Of a DNA stretch of 64,000 bases, positions 9,309 to 19,237 are shown one piece after another (the first letter of the stretch is position 1; each line of letters begins with the position of its first letter). The notes under the pieces were generated by a model. It had not been told where the DNA came from, did not search any database, and worked only from the letters and a program-made list of their open reading frames with translations. Position numbers and translations under genes: made by a program. Origin of the DNA: Planctomycetota bacterium (lineage in GTDB: Bacteria > Planctomycetota > UBA1135 > GCA-002686595); the NCBI GenBank assembly GCA_002686595.1, contig NYXZ01000108.1, forward strand, positions 1 through 64,000, in the 5' to 3' direction.

Positions 9309-10789
9309 AGAAGATGGACGCTAGGACTCTTCGCGAACAGATCCTGCGCGGCGAGGCGACGGTTCTGGAAACCGTGCGCTCGGCCCTGGCGGACATCGAC
9401 CGCCGCGACGGAGAAGTGCACGCGTTTCTGACGGTGGAGAAAGACTACGCCTTGGAGCGAGCCGCGGCCCTCGACCGTGAACTGGTGGAACTCAAGGCCC
9501 AGGGAGCAGTTCCGCCGCCCCTTTTCGGCGTGCCCGTGGCTATCAAGGCCAACCTGGCCTGGCAGGGTTTTGAAACGAACTGCGCCAGCCGCACCCTGGA
9601 AAACTGGCGGGCCCCCTATACGGCCACGGCTGTCAGGCGCCTCGTGGACGCGGGAGCCGTGCCCCTTGGCACGACCAACATGGACGAGTTCGCCATGGGC
9701 TCCTCCACCGAGAACTCCTGCCACGGCCCGACGCGCAATCCCCGGGACCTGACGCGCATCCCCGGCGGCTCCTCCGGAGGTTCGGCGGCGGCCGTGGCCG
9801 CCGGCTTCGTGCCCCTGGCCCTGGGCAGCGACACCGGCGGTTCCGTGCGCCAACCCGCGGCCCTGTGTGGCGTGGCGGGCTTCAAGCCCACCTATGGACG
9901 CATCTCCCGCTACGGCCTGGTGGCCTTCGGTTCATCCCTCGATCAGGTCAGCCCGATCGCCACCAACGTCGGCGATCTGGAGTTGGCCCTGGCGATTCTG
10001 GCCGGCGTTGACGAACGCGATGCCACCTGTCTGCGGGAGCCCGCGCCGCGGCCTCAAAGCGTCGGCCTGGCCGGGCTGCGCCTGGGCGTCCTCGAAATGG
10101 CACCGAACAGTTTGGAGGCTGGCGTGGAAGCCGCCTACAACGCCGCCGCCGCCGCCCTAGAGGCCGCCGGTGCCGTACTGAAGCCCATCGCCTTGCCCCA
10201 CGGGGATCTCGCAATCCCCACTTACTACGTGCTGGCCACCGCCGAAGCGTCCAGCAACTTGGCGCGTTATGACGGCGTGCGTTACGGCTTGCGCGCGAAG
10301 CAGTACCGGGACCAGGCCCCGGCCGGCGGCAGCTTGCAGGAGATGTTCGCCGCCACGCGCCGCGCGGCTTTCGGCGCGGAGGTCAAGCGTCGCATCCTGC
10401 TCGGCACCTTCGTCCTCTCCCACGGATACCAGGACGCTTGGTACGGCCGGGCCAGCCGCGCCCGTCGCCTGCTGGCCCAAGACTACGCCGCCGCCTTCGA
10501 GCAAGTGGATGCCATCATCTCCCCCACCTCCCCGTGCGTTGCCTTCCCACTGGGGGCGCGCACCGCCGATCCCCTCTCCATGTACCTGGCGGATACCCTG
10601 ACCGTGCCCGCCAGCTTGGCCGGACTGCCCGCGGTCAGCGTGCCCTGCCACGCACTGGCCGAGGAGCGAAACGGCAGTGGACAGGACCGGCAGGCTGAGC
10701 TGCCCGTCGGTCTGCAGTTCGTCGGACCCGCCGGAGAAGACGCCCGCCTACTGGCCATGGCCCGGGCCTTCGAGGAGCTGGCCCCTTGA
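9305..10789 (+). CDS. gatA: Asp-tRNA(Asn)/Glu-tRNA(Gln) amidotransferase subunit A
   Basis: Amidase signature TRIPGGSSGGSAAAVAAGFVPLALGSDTGGSVRQPAALCGVAGFKPTYGRISRYGL. Confidence 0.97.
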   Translation: MKKMDARTLREQILRGEATVLETVRSALADIDRRDGEVHAFLTVEKDYALERAAALDRELVELKAQGAVPPPLFGVPVAIKANLAWQGFETNCASRTLENWRAPYTATAVRRLVDAGAVPLGTTNMDEFAMGSSTENSCHGPTRNPRDLTRIPGGSSGGSAAAVAAGFVPLALGSDTGGSVRQPAALCGVAGFKPTYGRISRYGLVAFGSSLDQVSPIATNVGDLELALAILAGVDERDATCLREPAPRPQSVGLAGLRLGVLEMAPNSLEAGVEAAYNAAAAALEAAGAVLKPIALPHGDLAIPTYYVLATAEASSNLARYDGVRYGLRAKQYRDQAPAGGSLQEMFAATRRAAFGAEVKRRILLGTFVLSHGYQDAWYGRASRARRLLAQDYAAAFEQVDAIISPTSPCVAFPLGARTADPLSMYLADTLTVPASLAGLPAVSVPCHALAEERNGSGQDRQAELPVGLQFVGPAGEDARLLAMARAFEELAP

Positions 10790-12252
10790 GCGCCCCCACG
10801 GAAACAACCTGGGTGCCGGTCATCGGCCTGGAAGTTCATTGCCAACTGAAGACGGCGAGCAAGATCTTCTGCGGCTGCGCCAACCGTTTTGGCGCGCCCC
10901 CCAACACCTTGACCTGCCCGGTTTGCACCGGACAACCCGGTGCCTTGCCGGTCTTGAATGACACGGCCCTGGACCTGGCCCTGCGCGCGGGCCTGGCCCT
11001 TGATTGTGAACTGGCTTCGGTCAGCCGCTTCGACCGCAAGAACTACTTTTACTGCGACTTGCCCAAGGGCTATCAAATCACGCAATACGAAGTGCCCTTT
11101 GCCAGCGGCGGCGGCATCGAACTCGCGAACGGGAAGCACATCCGCTTGACGCGTATTCACATGGAGGAAGATGCGGGCAAGGCGATTCACGACCGGGGCA
11201 CACACACCTTGGTGGACCTCAACCGCGCCGGTGTGCCCTTGATCGAAATCGTGACGGAGGCGGATATGCAGAGCGCCGCCGAGGCCTTTGAGTTCCTCGG
11301 GCTCCTAAAAGAGCGCCTGCGTTTCGCCGGAGTCAGCGATTGCGATATGGAAAAGGGCTCCCTGCGTTGCGATGTGAATGTGTCCGTGCACCTGCCTGAC
11401 GAACCCTGGCGCACCAAGGTCGAGGTCAAGAACCTGAACTCCTTCCGCCATGTGCGGACGGCCATCGAGCACGAGATCGCGCGGCAGATCAGCGCCTATG
11501 AGAGCGAAGACCCCAGCCGCCAACCGGTTCAGGAGACGCGCCTCTTCGATGTGGACTCCGGCACCACACGCCCCATGCGCGGCAAGGAGGACGAGGGCGA
11601 TTACCGTTACTTCCCTGATCCGGACCTGGTGCCCGTGAGCGCCAGCCGCGAGCGCCTTGAGGAACAACGACGCCTGCTACCAGAGCTGCCCGCCCAGCGC
11701 CGCGAGCGGTATGTTTCGGAGTGGCGCGTCGGCGCCCGGGAAGCGGCAATCCTGACCGCGGATCGCCCGCTGGCGGACTTCTTCGAAGCCACCGTTCGCG
11801 CCCTAGCTGAGAACGAGGGTGGCGCCCAAGCGGCGGCCAAGTGGCTGACCAACGACGTGCTGCGCATTGTGGGTGAGCAGGGCACGGGCTCGTTGTCCGA
11901 CATGCCCTTGACGCCGGGGCAACTGGCACGGGTCATCAGCCTGGTGGAGGGAGGCGAGCTACAACGCAAGGGTGCCCAATGCCTGTTGGCGCGGCTCATC
12001 ACCGAGGGCGGCGAGGTCGATTCCCTCGTGGTGGAACTCGGATTGGCCGCGGTCACGGACGACGGTCAACTGCGCGCCTGGTGTCTGGCGGCTCTCGCGG
12101 GCCGAGAGAGTGTGGCGGCGCAGGTGCGGGCGGGCAATGAGAAGGCCATCGGCGCCCTGATGGGCCCGGTCATGGGCAGTTCCGGGGGGCGTGCTGATCC
12201 GGCTCGTGTGCGAGCCCTGCTCCTGGAACTCATCCGGGAGGACGGTCCGTGA
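10786..12252 (+). CDS. gatB: Asp-tRNA(Asn)/Glu-tRNA(Gln) amidotransferase subunit B
   Basis: VIGLEVHCQLKTASKIFCGC, CPVCTGQPGALPVLN, KNYFYCDLPKGYQITQYE. Confidence 0.97.
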   Translation: MSAPTETTWVPVIGLEVHCQLKTASKIFCGCANRFGAPPNTLTCPVCTGQPGALPVLNDTALDLALRAGLALDCELASVSRFDRKNYFYCDLPKGYQITQYEVPFASGGGIELANGKHIRLTRIHMEEDAGKAIHDRGTHTLVDLNRAGVPLIEIVTEADMQSAAEAFEFLGLLKERLRFAGVSDCDMEKGSLRCDVNVSVHLPDEPWRTKVEVKNLNSFRHVRTAIEHEIARQISAYESEDPSRQPVQETRLFDVDSGTTRPMRGKEDEGDYRYFPDPDLVPVSASRERLEEQRRLLPELPAQRRERYVSEWRVGAREAAILTADRPLADFFEATVRALAENEGGAQAAAKWLTNDVLRIVGEQGTGSLSDMPLTPGQLARVISLVEGGELQRKGAQCLLARLITEGGEVDSLVVELGLAAVTDDGQLRAWCLAALAGRESVAAQVRAGNEKAIGALMGPVMGSSGGRADPARVRALLLELIREDGP

Positions 12253-12467
12253 AGGCGGCGGCCAAGCGCGGCATCCGGGCCAGGCCGGGGGGCTGGTTGC
12301 TCTTGGCATGTCTCGTGACCTTCGGCCTCCTCGGGAGCGCCTTCATAGCCTCCGGCATCACTCGCACTACCCGGGGGATCATGGGATTTGCCCTGGGCCT
12401 GGTTTTGATCCTCGGTGTGGGAGGCCTGGCCGCTCCGGCCATTACCCGCGCCCTGCGTCGACACTAG
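12249..12467 (+). CDS. Small two-TM membrane protein
   Basis: 72 aa, 4-nt overlap with gatB, two hydrophobic segments. Confidence 0.5.
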   Translation: MKAAAKRGIRARPGGWLLLACLVTFGLLGSAFIASGITRTTRGIMGFALGLVLILGVGGLAAPAITRALRRH

Positions 12468-12504
12468 CTGATTTGTTTTCAGCCGGGCACCGCTGGCGCT
12501 GGGG

Positions 12505-14577
12505 CTACTTGGAGAACAACTGAATTGTCCTGACCGTCGTCCCCGCCTCTTCCAATGTCACTTCAAGTTGCCCCAGAGTTTCATAGCCGTTCAATTCTGG
12601 AAAGCTCACCCGACAGTGATCTATTCCGCCCACCAGGAAGTTGGTGCTCCCAGGCAGTTCGAGGCCGGAGTCCATCCCGAAGTCGAGATCCTCTCCCTCC
12701 CGGTCCATGAGAGCCACCTCCCACCACCACTCTTGCGGCACGATCACGGGTTCTCCCCCACTTTCAAGCCGAAGGCTGAGCATCTTCATCGCCTGCATAT
12801 CGATGATCATCTCTTGAGCTGGACCTTGGGCAACTAGCGTTTCCGTCTCCCAGCCATGGGTTTCGGATTGCACGGAGATCATCAACTCACAGGGCGCCAC
12901 CCAGCCTTCAAATACACCCCGGGCCCCATCCAGCTCGCCAGGTAGCTCCACGAAGACACTGTGGGCAGCGGGAACGAGATACGAGATGCTGATGCCAGCC
13001 TCGGCCAGACTCTGGCTGCCGTGTAGCAAACGTTCACCGGTTTCCATGTCCCTGGGAATGACGGACAGTTTCGTCGGAGGAGGCAGATGCAGCAGTATGT
13101 TTTCGCTGCCGCCTTGGGAAACAGTGAAGCTCTCTTGCCAAATGCAACCCGTCCCGCTGAGAGACAGTTCGGCGGAGTAGTTACCTGGTGCTCTCCAGCC
13201 GCCGTGCCAACGCCGTCGCTCGGGATCTCCGTCGACTTTTGCCAAATGGGAAACACTGGAACCAAGGGAGACAGTTGAATGGCCTGAGGATCTATAAACC
13301 CTGTGATCGTATGGGGACGGATCCTCCGGGCGGATGGAGAACAACAGGCGGCCCAGGTTTTGCCACTGCTGTGCCACATGCAACTCGCCGCCGAGGGGCA
13401 CAGCCTCGCCCTGGGCTGGAATGACTGGAACCGCCAGTTCAACTTGAGTTGTACGACCCGCCTCAATGACCACCTCTACTTCAACCAATGTGGCGCGCCG
13501 GTTGTAGTCCATGCCGCTCTTGAGGGCCACGCTCCAACTGCCCGGTGCCAATCGTTCGGCACTCGCGTGCTTGGAGCCCGCTGGTCCCGTTGGCCACAGT
13601 TCGGGCGAACGCCCCTGCAGGCCACATTCGAAGTTCGGGGTGAGTTCGAGCTGAGTCATCCCAGGCGTCTCGCCGGTGAGTTGCACGCGCAGCTCGCCGG
13701 CACGCTCGAGTTCAACTGTGCGCTTTCCACCGCGGCCATGGTCGATGGCGACCACTTGCCAGGCATAGCCCGCCGCACCCACCAACCAGTTGCGCCGGGT
13801 CTCCAAGGCGAAGTCCTCCAGTTCAGGGGCGAAGGAGATGGGTGAGGGCTGCCCGCGCACGACCAGTTCATCTTCCAGCTGTTCTGCATTCACCGGCGGC
13901 AGATCGAATTCATCCGGGGCTAGGTCAACGGCGCTCAGTTCGGTCCCAGTCTCGGCGTCGATGACACGCAACTCGGCCACGCCCATCCAACGCAGCTCCA
14001 TTTCCGTTTCCTCGCCTAGGCGCACGGCAAATGTCTCATGCTCGGACCAAGCAGGGCGGCCAGCGAGGCGCGCCGCGAGGACTTCAAGTGTGCCTAGCTC
14101 GGCCTTGGCCGTCAGCCCATCGGATGTGACATAGGACTGATTAAAGTCATCCAGTTCGGCGCTGTGTTCCCACTGCCCAGCGCGCACTTCGAGTTCGAGC
14201 GCCTCGCCCAAGCAATCGAAATAGAGTTCGAGCGAGCCAGCGGGAGCCGGATCCGCCTGAGAGTCGCCCGCCACACTAACCCTACCCCTGAGGGTGATCA
14301 CACCGTCCTGTTCCACAGCGGCCAACGCAGCGCGCTGCTGCTCCTGTTGGACGACTTGCGCGGAAACGCCAGCGGCCCTAGCAACTGATGGCGTTTCCGC
14401 CGGCGGCTGAGCATCACCGGCTGCCAAGGCAACCGGTGTATTAGCAGTAGCGGTCGCGCCGCCGGAGACAGAAGCATCCCAGGCGGCAACCACGGCACCT
14501 TCCCCCTCACCGGCAGTTCGCCAGAGAAGCGTGGCTAAAATGGACAGAACAATGAGGAAGAGGAGTGTCTTGTGCAT
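12505..14577 (-). CDS. Large secreted/anchored protein of unknown function
   Basis: 690 aa ORF with N-terminal hydrophobic segment TLLFLIVLSILATLLW; beta-rich repeats; no family recognised with certainty. Confidence 0.7.
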   Translation of the reverse strand: MHKTLLFLIVLSILATLLWRTAGEGEGAVVAAWDASVSGGATATANTPVALAAGDAQPPAETPSVARAAGVSAQVVQQEQQRAALAAVEQDGVITLRGRVSVAGDSQADPAPAGSLELYFDCLGEALELEVRAGQWEHSAELDDFNQSYVTSDGLTAKAELGTLEVLAARLAGRPAWSEHETFAVRLGEETEMELRWMGVAELRVIDAETGTELSAVDLAPDEFDLPPVNAEQLEDELVVRGQPSPISFAPELEDFALETRRNWLVGAAGYAWQVVAIDHGRGGKRTVELERAGELRVQLTGETPGMTQLELTPNFECGLQGRSPELWPTGPAGSKHASAERLAPGSWSVALKSGMDYNRRATLVEVEVVIEAGRTTQVELAVPVIPAQGEAVPLGGELHVAQQWQNLGRLLFSIRPEDPSPYDHRVYRSSGHSTVSLGSSVSHLAKVDGDPERRRWHGGWRAPGNYSAELSLSGTGCIWQESFTVSQGGSENILLHLPPPTKLSVIPRDMETGERLLHGSQSLAEAGISISYLVPAAHSVFVELPGELDGARGVFEGWVAPCELMISVQSETHGWETETLVAQGPAQEMIIDMQAMKMLSLRLESGGEPVIVPQEWWWEVALMDREGEDLDFGMDSGLELPGSTNFLVGGIDHCRVSFPELNGYETLGQLEVTLEEAGTTVRTIQLFSK

Positions 14578-14769
14578 GAATCGGCGGTGGGTAGAAGGAG
14601 CTGGGGATCCGATCCAGAAATGACAGTATCAGCCGGACCTACCCCCTTGGTCAGGCCTTGTTTCTGTCCTGAACTCATTTCCCGCCAGCTGGCCCTGCGG
14701 AGCGCCACTCCCGCTTGCCGCAACCCCGCTTGCCATAAACGGTGCGGTTGAAGCACCTTACCCGGCGCC

Positions 14770-16251
14770 TCAGCGCGGCAGGTAGCGGTGGCGGGGAAAG
14801 GTGGCCTCGCCCGTAACCGGGGCGAGCTCCACCGCCGGCACGAAGCGGGGGTCGCGCCGATAGTTGGCCTCCAGGGCGGGCAGGTCCCAGGCCTGGTCCA
14901 GGTAGATGGCGCTCCAGCGACGGCGGGCCAAATCCGCTTCCAACTCCGCCACCAGGGGGGCAGCGGCTGATGGATCGGCGCCGCGCATGAGGTCGATCAG
15001 CCCCATGGCGTGGGCTCCGGCGGGGCTGCCGGCCAGGACCGCCAGATAGGCGTGATAGGGAACCCAGACCTCGCCGCCAGTCTCCTTGAGTTCCGCCACG
15101 AAGTCCTCTCCCGCGGCCCGGGCCTCGGCCCCCGGAATCTGGGGCCGGGGATCACGCCACAGGAAGAGAAACTGGCCGCAGATCAAAAGAGCCAAGAGGG
15201 CCCTGGCCCAAGGCCCTGCGCCGTTGGCGCCCCCTCTGCCCCACCCGGCCATCCAACGCTCCACGCCCCAGGCCAAGCCCAGGGAAAGGGCGGCGCACAG
15301 CGGCATGAGTACATTGTCCCAGCCGCCCACATGGGCGCGGCTCAGCCAGGCCACCGAGATCAAGCCGATCGACAGCATCGGTGCCAGGAGGCAGCGCCTG
15401 GTTCCCTTGATTGGCGCGGGACGAAAGAGATAGGCGCAGGTGAGCCCGAGGGCCACCGGCAGTTGAGGGATCAGATCCACGGTCCAGAAGGAGAGGGCTC
15501 GCTCAGCGCTAAAGGGATGGGCGGCGGGCATCAAAAACAGATGGCGTGTACTCCAGCCAGCGGTAACGAAATGGCTCCCCATGAAGGCCAGGGCCGCCGG
15601 AATCCAAAGTGCCGCCAGGAAGGCCTTGCCGCAGGAGCGACCGCGTTGAAATGCTGGCAGGGCAAGCAGGATGGCCAGGGGCAGAGCGGTTTGTTTGGTG
15701 CACAGTGCGAGGAAGAGCAAGGCCCCGGCCAAGGCGCCGTGGCGAGGACTGGAGCGCACCTGTGGCGCCACTCTCAATACGGCGCCAGCCCCCAGGATCA
15801 GGGCCAACCAAAGCGAATCCACCCGAGCCACATCAAACCAGGCACCGGTCAGGGGAAAACAGGCGGCGTAGAAGCCCGCGGCCACCAGGCCCGGCAGAGG
15901 TCCAGCGGAGCGTTCCGCGTCCAGGGAAGCCAAGCGCATGAGAAGCGCGAGCGTAGCCAGGGTGGCCAGCAGGGACACCAGGCGCAGGGCGGTGAAACTC
16001 GCGCCGAGAAAGGGCGTCAGCAAGACCCCCAAAAGGGGGAAGAGGGGCGGGTATGGGAAGGGCGCGTACTCCAAGGAAGGTGCGCCATAACAGGTCTCTC
16101 CCGCCATCAACCGTTCCATGTGCTGGAGCAGGCCTCCCTCCTGCCATTCAAGCTCGAAGGGGTACCCAAGACGGCCACAGGCCACGCCGAGCCAACTGAG
16201 AATGGCCAGCACCGAGAGGCCCGCCAGCAAGCCGGTCAGCAGACGTTTCAT
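14770..16251 (-). CDS. Polytopic membrane protein, GT39/ArnT-like glycosyltransferase candidate
   Basis: Multiple TM segments; ELEWQEGGLLQHMERLMAG...YAPFPYPPLFPLLG resembles PMT/ArnT family N-termini. Confidence 0.6.
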   Translation of the reverse strand: MKRLLTGLLAGLSVLAILSWLGVACGRLGYPFELEWQEGGLLQHMERLMAGETCYGAPSLEYAPFPYPPLFPLLGVLLTPFLGASFTALRLVSLLATLATLALLMRLASLDAERSAGPLPGLVAAGFYAACFPLTGAWFDVARVDSLWLALILGAGAVLRVAPQVRSSPRHGALAGALLFLALCTKQTALPLAILLALPAFQRGRSCGKAFLAALWIPAALAFMGSHFVTAGWSTRHLFLMPAAHPFSAERALSFWTVDLIPQLPVALGLTCAYLFRPAPIKGTRRCLLAPMLSIGLISVAWLSRAHVGGWDNVLMPLCAALSLGLAWGVERWMAGWGRGGANGAGPWARALLALLICGQFLFLWRDPRPQIPGAEARAAGEDFVAELKETGGEVWVPYHAYLAVLAGSPAGAHAMGLIDLMRGADPSAAAPLVAELEADLARRRWSAIYLDQAWDLPALEANYRRDPRFVPAVELAPVTGEATFPRHRYLPR

Positions 16252-16319
16252 GCGGCACGGCCCGCGCCGAACAAGGGCCCGCCGGCCCCCACTTCACAGG
16301 ACGAAAAGGGCTGCATGGT

Positions 16320-17408
16320 TCACCGGATGCGGATTACCGTGTAGAGGATCTCCTCTGGACCGGAACGGGTGAAGTCCTCCACGACCTGGCCAGACTCGCC
16401 GCCCTCTTGCCACGCGGTATCGGTGTGCATCACCGTGGTCATTTCTCCGGTCAGTTCCAAGCTGTGAGCGTGCCCAGCTTTCAAGTCCCAGATGAGTTCG
16501 CCCTTTAGCTCATGGGTTTCAGTTTCCTCCAAGGCCAAGGAAAACTCACCCTCGGAATCCGCCTCGCTGAATTCCATCGCGCTAAACACCTCCACCTCGA
16601 GCTCCAACTCGATGTATCCCATGGAGCGCCCTTCCAGTTCCTCAATCGCCGCCAACTCACAGCGAATCGTGCCCGACCACTCTGCTTCGCCGGCTTCATC
16701 ATCTCCCGCCAGGTCCTCGTCATCCCCGTAGTGATCATCCTCTTCCCCTTGTTCCTCGCTGTATTCCATTTCAATCGCGAGATCTCCCCCAGGCATCGTC
16801 AGCAACTCATAGAAGTCCGGCTCGATCTCCCACACAGCACCGATTTCCACACTGTCCTGCGGCAGGAACCACTCCAGATCCATGCTGATGTCGAGTCCAT
16901 CCAGCAAGCTGACATCACCGGAACTGCCAGCTGCGAACTCCGCAAGATAGTCCTCCTGCTCCTCGTCCCATTCGAAAACAACCGCTTCGCCTTCGAGCTC
17001 GCTGGTCCCTTCGCCTGAGTTTTGCTCTTCCCCATCCTCCCAGAAGGCCTCGAACCCCGAGGCCTCCTCGATCAACTCAAACTCGCGCGTCAACCTCGTC
17101 AGCTCGCCCTGGTCATCCACGGCGCTGTACTCATCCACCACCACCAAGGAGAGGCTGCCCTTGCTGTGCTCATCGCCAGCTGAAAACTCGTCCTCGCCCA
17201 GAACCTCTCCATCAATCTCCATCAGCGCCTCTTCCAAGGACTGCTCCCTGCTGATTTCCACTGTGCGCCGCACCCGCGCGCCTTCCTGGGGGGCGAACTC
17301 CAATTGGACTCCCTCCACCAGCCGGCTGTTTTTTCTCAACGTTGCCCGCACATCGCAAAGCTCGGGGGCGGCCAACAATGCAAGCGGGATGTAGATGGCG
17401 AGGTGCAT
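16320..17408 (-). CDS. Secreted, extremely acidic protein of unknown function
   Basis: Signal-like MHLAIYIPLALLAAPELC followed by strongly Asp/Glu-rich sequence; ORF upstream extension to 17843 considered non-coding. Confidence 0.6.
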   Translation of the reverse strand: MHLAIYIPLALLAAPELCDVRATLRKNSRLVEGVQLEFAPQEGARVRRTVEISREQSLEEALMEIDGEVLGEDEFSAGDEHSKGSLSLVVVDEYSAVDDQGELTRLTREFELIEEASGFEAFWEDGEEQNSGEGTSELEGEAVVFEWDEEQEDYLAEFAAGSSGDVSLLDGLDISMDLEWFLPQDSVEIGAVWEIEPDFYELLTMPGGDLAIEMEYSEEQGEEDDHYGDDEDLAGDDEAGEAEWSGTIRCELAAIEELEGRSMGYIELELEVEVFSAMEFSEADSEGEFSLALEETETHELKGELIWDLKAGHAHSLELTGEMTTVMHTDTAWQEGGESGQVVEDFTRSGPEEILYTVIRIR

Positions 17409-17632
17409 GGCGATTTGCTGAGTTCCGGATTGGAGATGGGGCTTATTTCGGCGATCCGCCGAGCAGGCCGAGAATAGTATTCCCGGGGCTGCAGACCAAC
17501 CCGCAAGGGCACGGCCAGCGACGCTCGCCCTGGGGCAGCGCAAGGCGGGTCGCGCTTGCATTGTAATGAGAATGAAAGGAGCGCGCCAAACCGCTCCGCT
17601 GGCGTTAGCATGCTCGCCGCCATCTATCCGCC

Positions 17633-19237
17633 ATGCAGCCCCTTCACCGTCCCCCCACTGGCATCTGCCGGCTGGCCACCATCCTCCTCGGCCTCTGCCT
17701 GCACAGCGCCTGTGCCACCCCCGGCGAGCAGGTCGCCGACGCCGACGAGGAGGTCTATGCCCTGCTGGCCGCTCGCCGCGCCGAGCTCTTCGGCGACGAC
17801 GGCCCCTTCTCCATCGTGGACCAGGCCGCCAACCTGCGCGCACACCTCGAAGCTGGAGCCGACAGCACCCCCGCTGCCCTGTCGTTGGTGAACATTCTGG
17901 AGATTGCCGCTCTGAACAGCCGTGACTACCAGAGCCAGAAGGAACAGCTCTACCTGGAAGCGCTGGACCTGACCCTCGAACGCTGGCGGTACGCCAGTCG
18001 CCCCTTCGCCACCCTTACTGCCGCTGCAGACGGAGCAAGTGGCGGAGACGATTCGGTGTCCGTCGACGGCGAGCTGGGCTTCACCCGCCTGCTGGGCAGT
18101 GGAGCGAGTATCGTAGCCAGTATCGGTACCGATCTATTCCGCATCGTCTCCAGCGGCGACGGCTGGGATGCCATAACTGACATCTCCCTCTCAATCACCC
18201 AACCCCTGCTGCGCGGCGCCGGGCGCGCCATCGCCCGCGAGCCCCTGACGCAAGCCGAACGCGACCTGATCTACCAAGTGCGCGCCTTCGAGCGCTACCG
18301 GCGCACCTTCGCGGTGGAAACGGCCCAGCGTTTCTACGATCTGCTCGAAGCCATCGACGAGTTGCACAATGAAGAGGGCAACTACGACAACCTCACGGCC
18401 CTGCGCACGCGCAACGAAGCCCTGGCCGCCGCCGGACGCTTGTCGGACATCGAGGCGGACCAGGCCCACCAGGACGAGTTGCGTTCGGAGACGCGCCTGA
18501 TCTCCCTGCGCGCCGCGCTCCAACGCCAACGGGATCAGTTCAACCTGTTCCTGGGACTGCCCGTCGGCACACAGCTCGATCTGGATCAAGAGGAGTTCAC
18601 GCGCCTGAACGAAGGCGACGGACAACTCGCCGCCCTGGATGAAAAGGCGGCCATCGCCCTGGCTCTGGATACGCGCTTGGACCTGCTGACCGTGCGGGAT
18701 GGACTCGAAGACGGGCGCCGCCAGGTGGAGCTGGCGCGCGATGCCCTGCGCGCCGGGTTGAGCCTGGACGCCAGCTTAAATGCCACGGAAGACGGCACGA
18801 GCTGGTCCGCCGGACTCGCCCTGGACGGCCCCCTCGACCGCCTGGCTGAGCGCAATGCCTATCGCGCCCAGTTGATCAGCTTGGCGGCGGCGGAACGGGA
18901 CTTGGTGGCCAGCGAGGACTCCATCGTGGCGGGAGTGCGCGATGCTCTGCGGGGCGTGGGCAACTCACGCCAGAGTCACGCCATCCAACGCGGTGCCGTG
19001 CACCTGGCTCGCCGCCGGGTGGAGAGCGCCCAACTGAACCTGGATGCGGGGCGCGCTTCGACCCGCGACTGGCTCGAAGCTCGCGAGGCCCTGCTCGAAG
19101 CGGAAAACGCCGCCTCCGCCGCCCTCATCGATTACACCCTGGCGCGCCTGGACCTGTACCTGCAACTCGAGGTGCTGGTGGTGGACAGCGCCGGCCTGCA
19201 CGCGGCGGACGAACTGCTCAAGGAACTGGATTCATGA
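17633..19237 (+). CDS. TolC family outer membrane efflux protein
   Basis: Lipobox-like LCLHSAC, coiled-coil OEP repeats; followed by HlyD and MacB-type genes with 4-nt overlaps. Confidence 0.85.
   Translation: MQPLHRPPTGICRLATILLGLCLHSACATPGEQVADADEEVYALLAARRAELFGDDGPFSIVDQAANLRAHLEAGADSTPAALSLVNILEIAALNSRDYQSQKEQLYLEALDLTLERWRYASRPFATLTAAADGASGGDDSVSVDGELGFTRLLGSGASIVASIGTDLFRIVSSGDGWDAITDISLSITQPLLRGAGRAIAREPLTQAERDLIYQVRAFERYRRTFAVETAQRFYDLLEAIDELHNEEGNYDNLTALRTRNEALAAAGRLSDIEADQAHQDELRSETRLISLRAALQRQRDQFNLFLGLPVGTQLDLDQEEFTRLNEGDGQLAALDEKAAIALALDTRLDLLTVRDGLEDGRRQVELARDALRAGLSLDASLNATEDGTSWSAGLALDGPLDRLAERNAYRAQLISLAAAERDLVASEDSIVAGVRDALRGVGNSRQSHAIQRGAVHLARRRVESAQLNLDAGRASTRDWLEAREALLEAENAASAALIDYTLARLDLYLQLEVLVVDSAGLHAADELLKELDS

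Noticed and set aside
15010-16344. 444-aa plus-strand ORF
   Set aside because: Antisense of the polytopic membrane protein gene; Gln/Gly-rich shadow composition, no domain.
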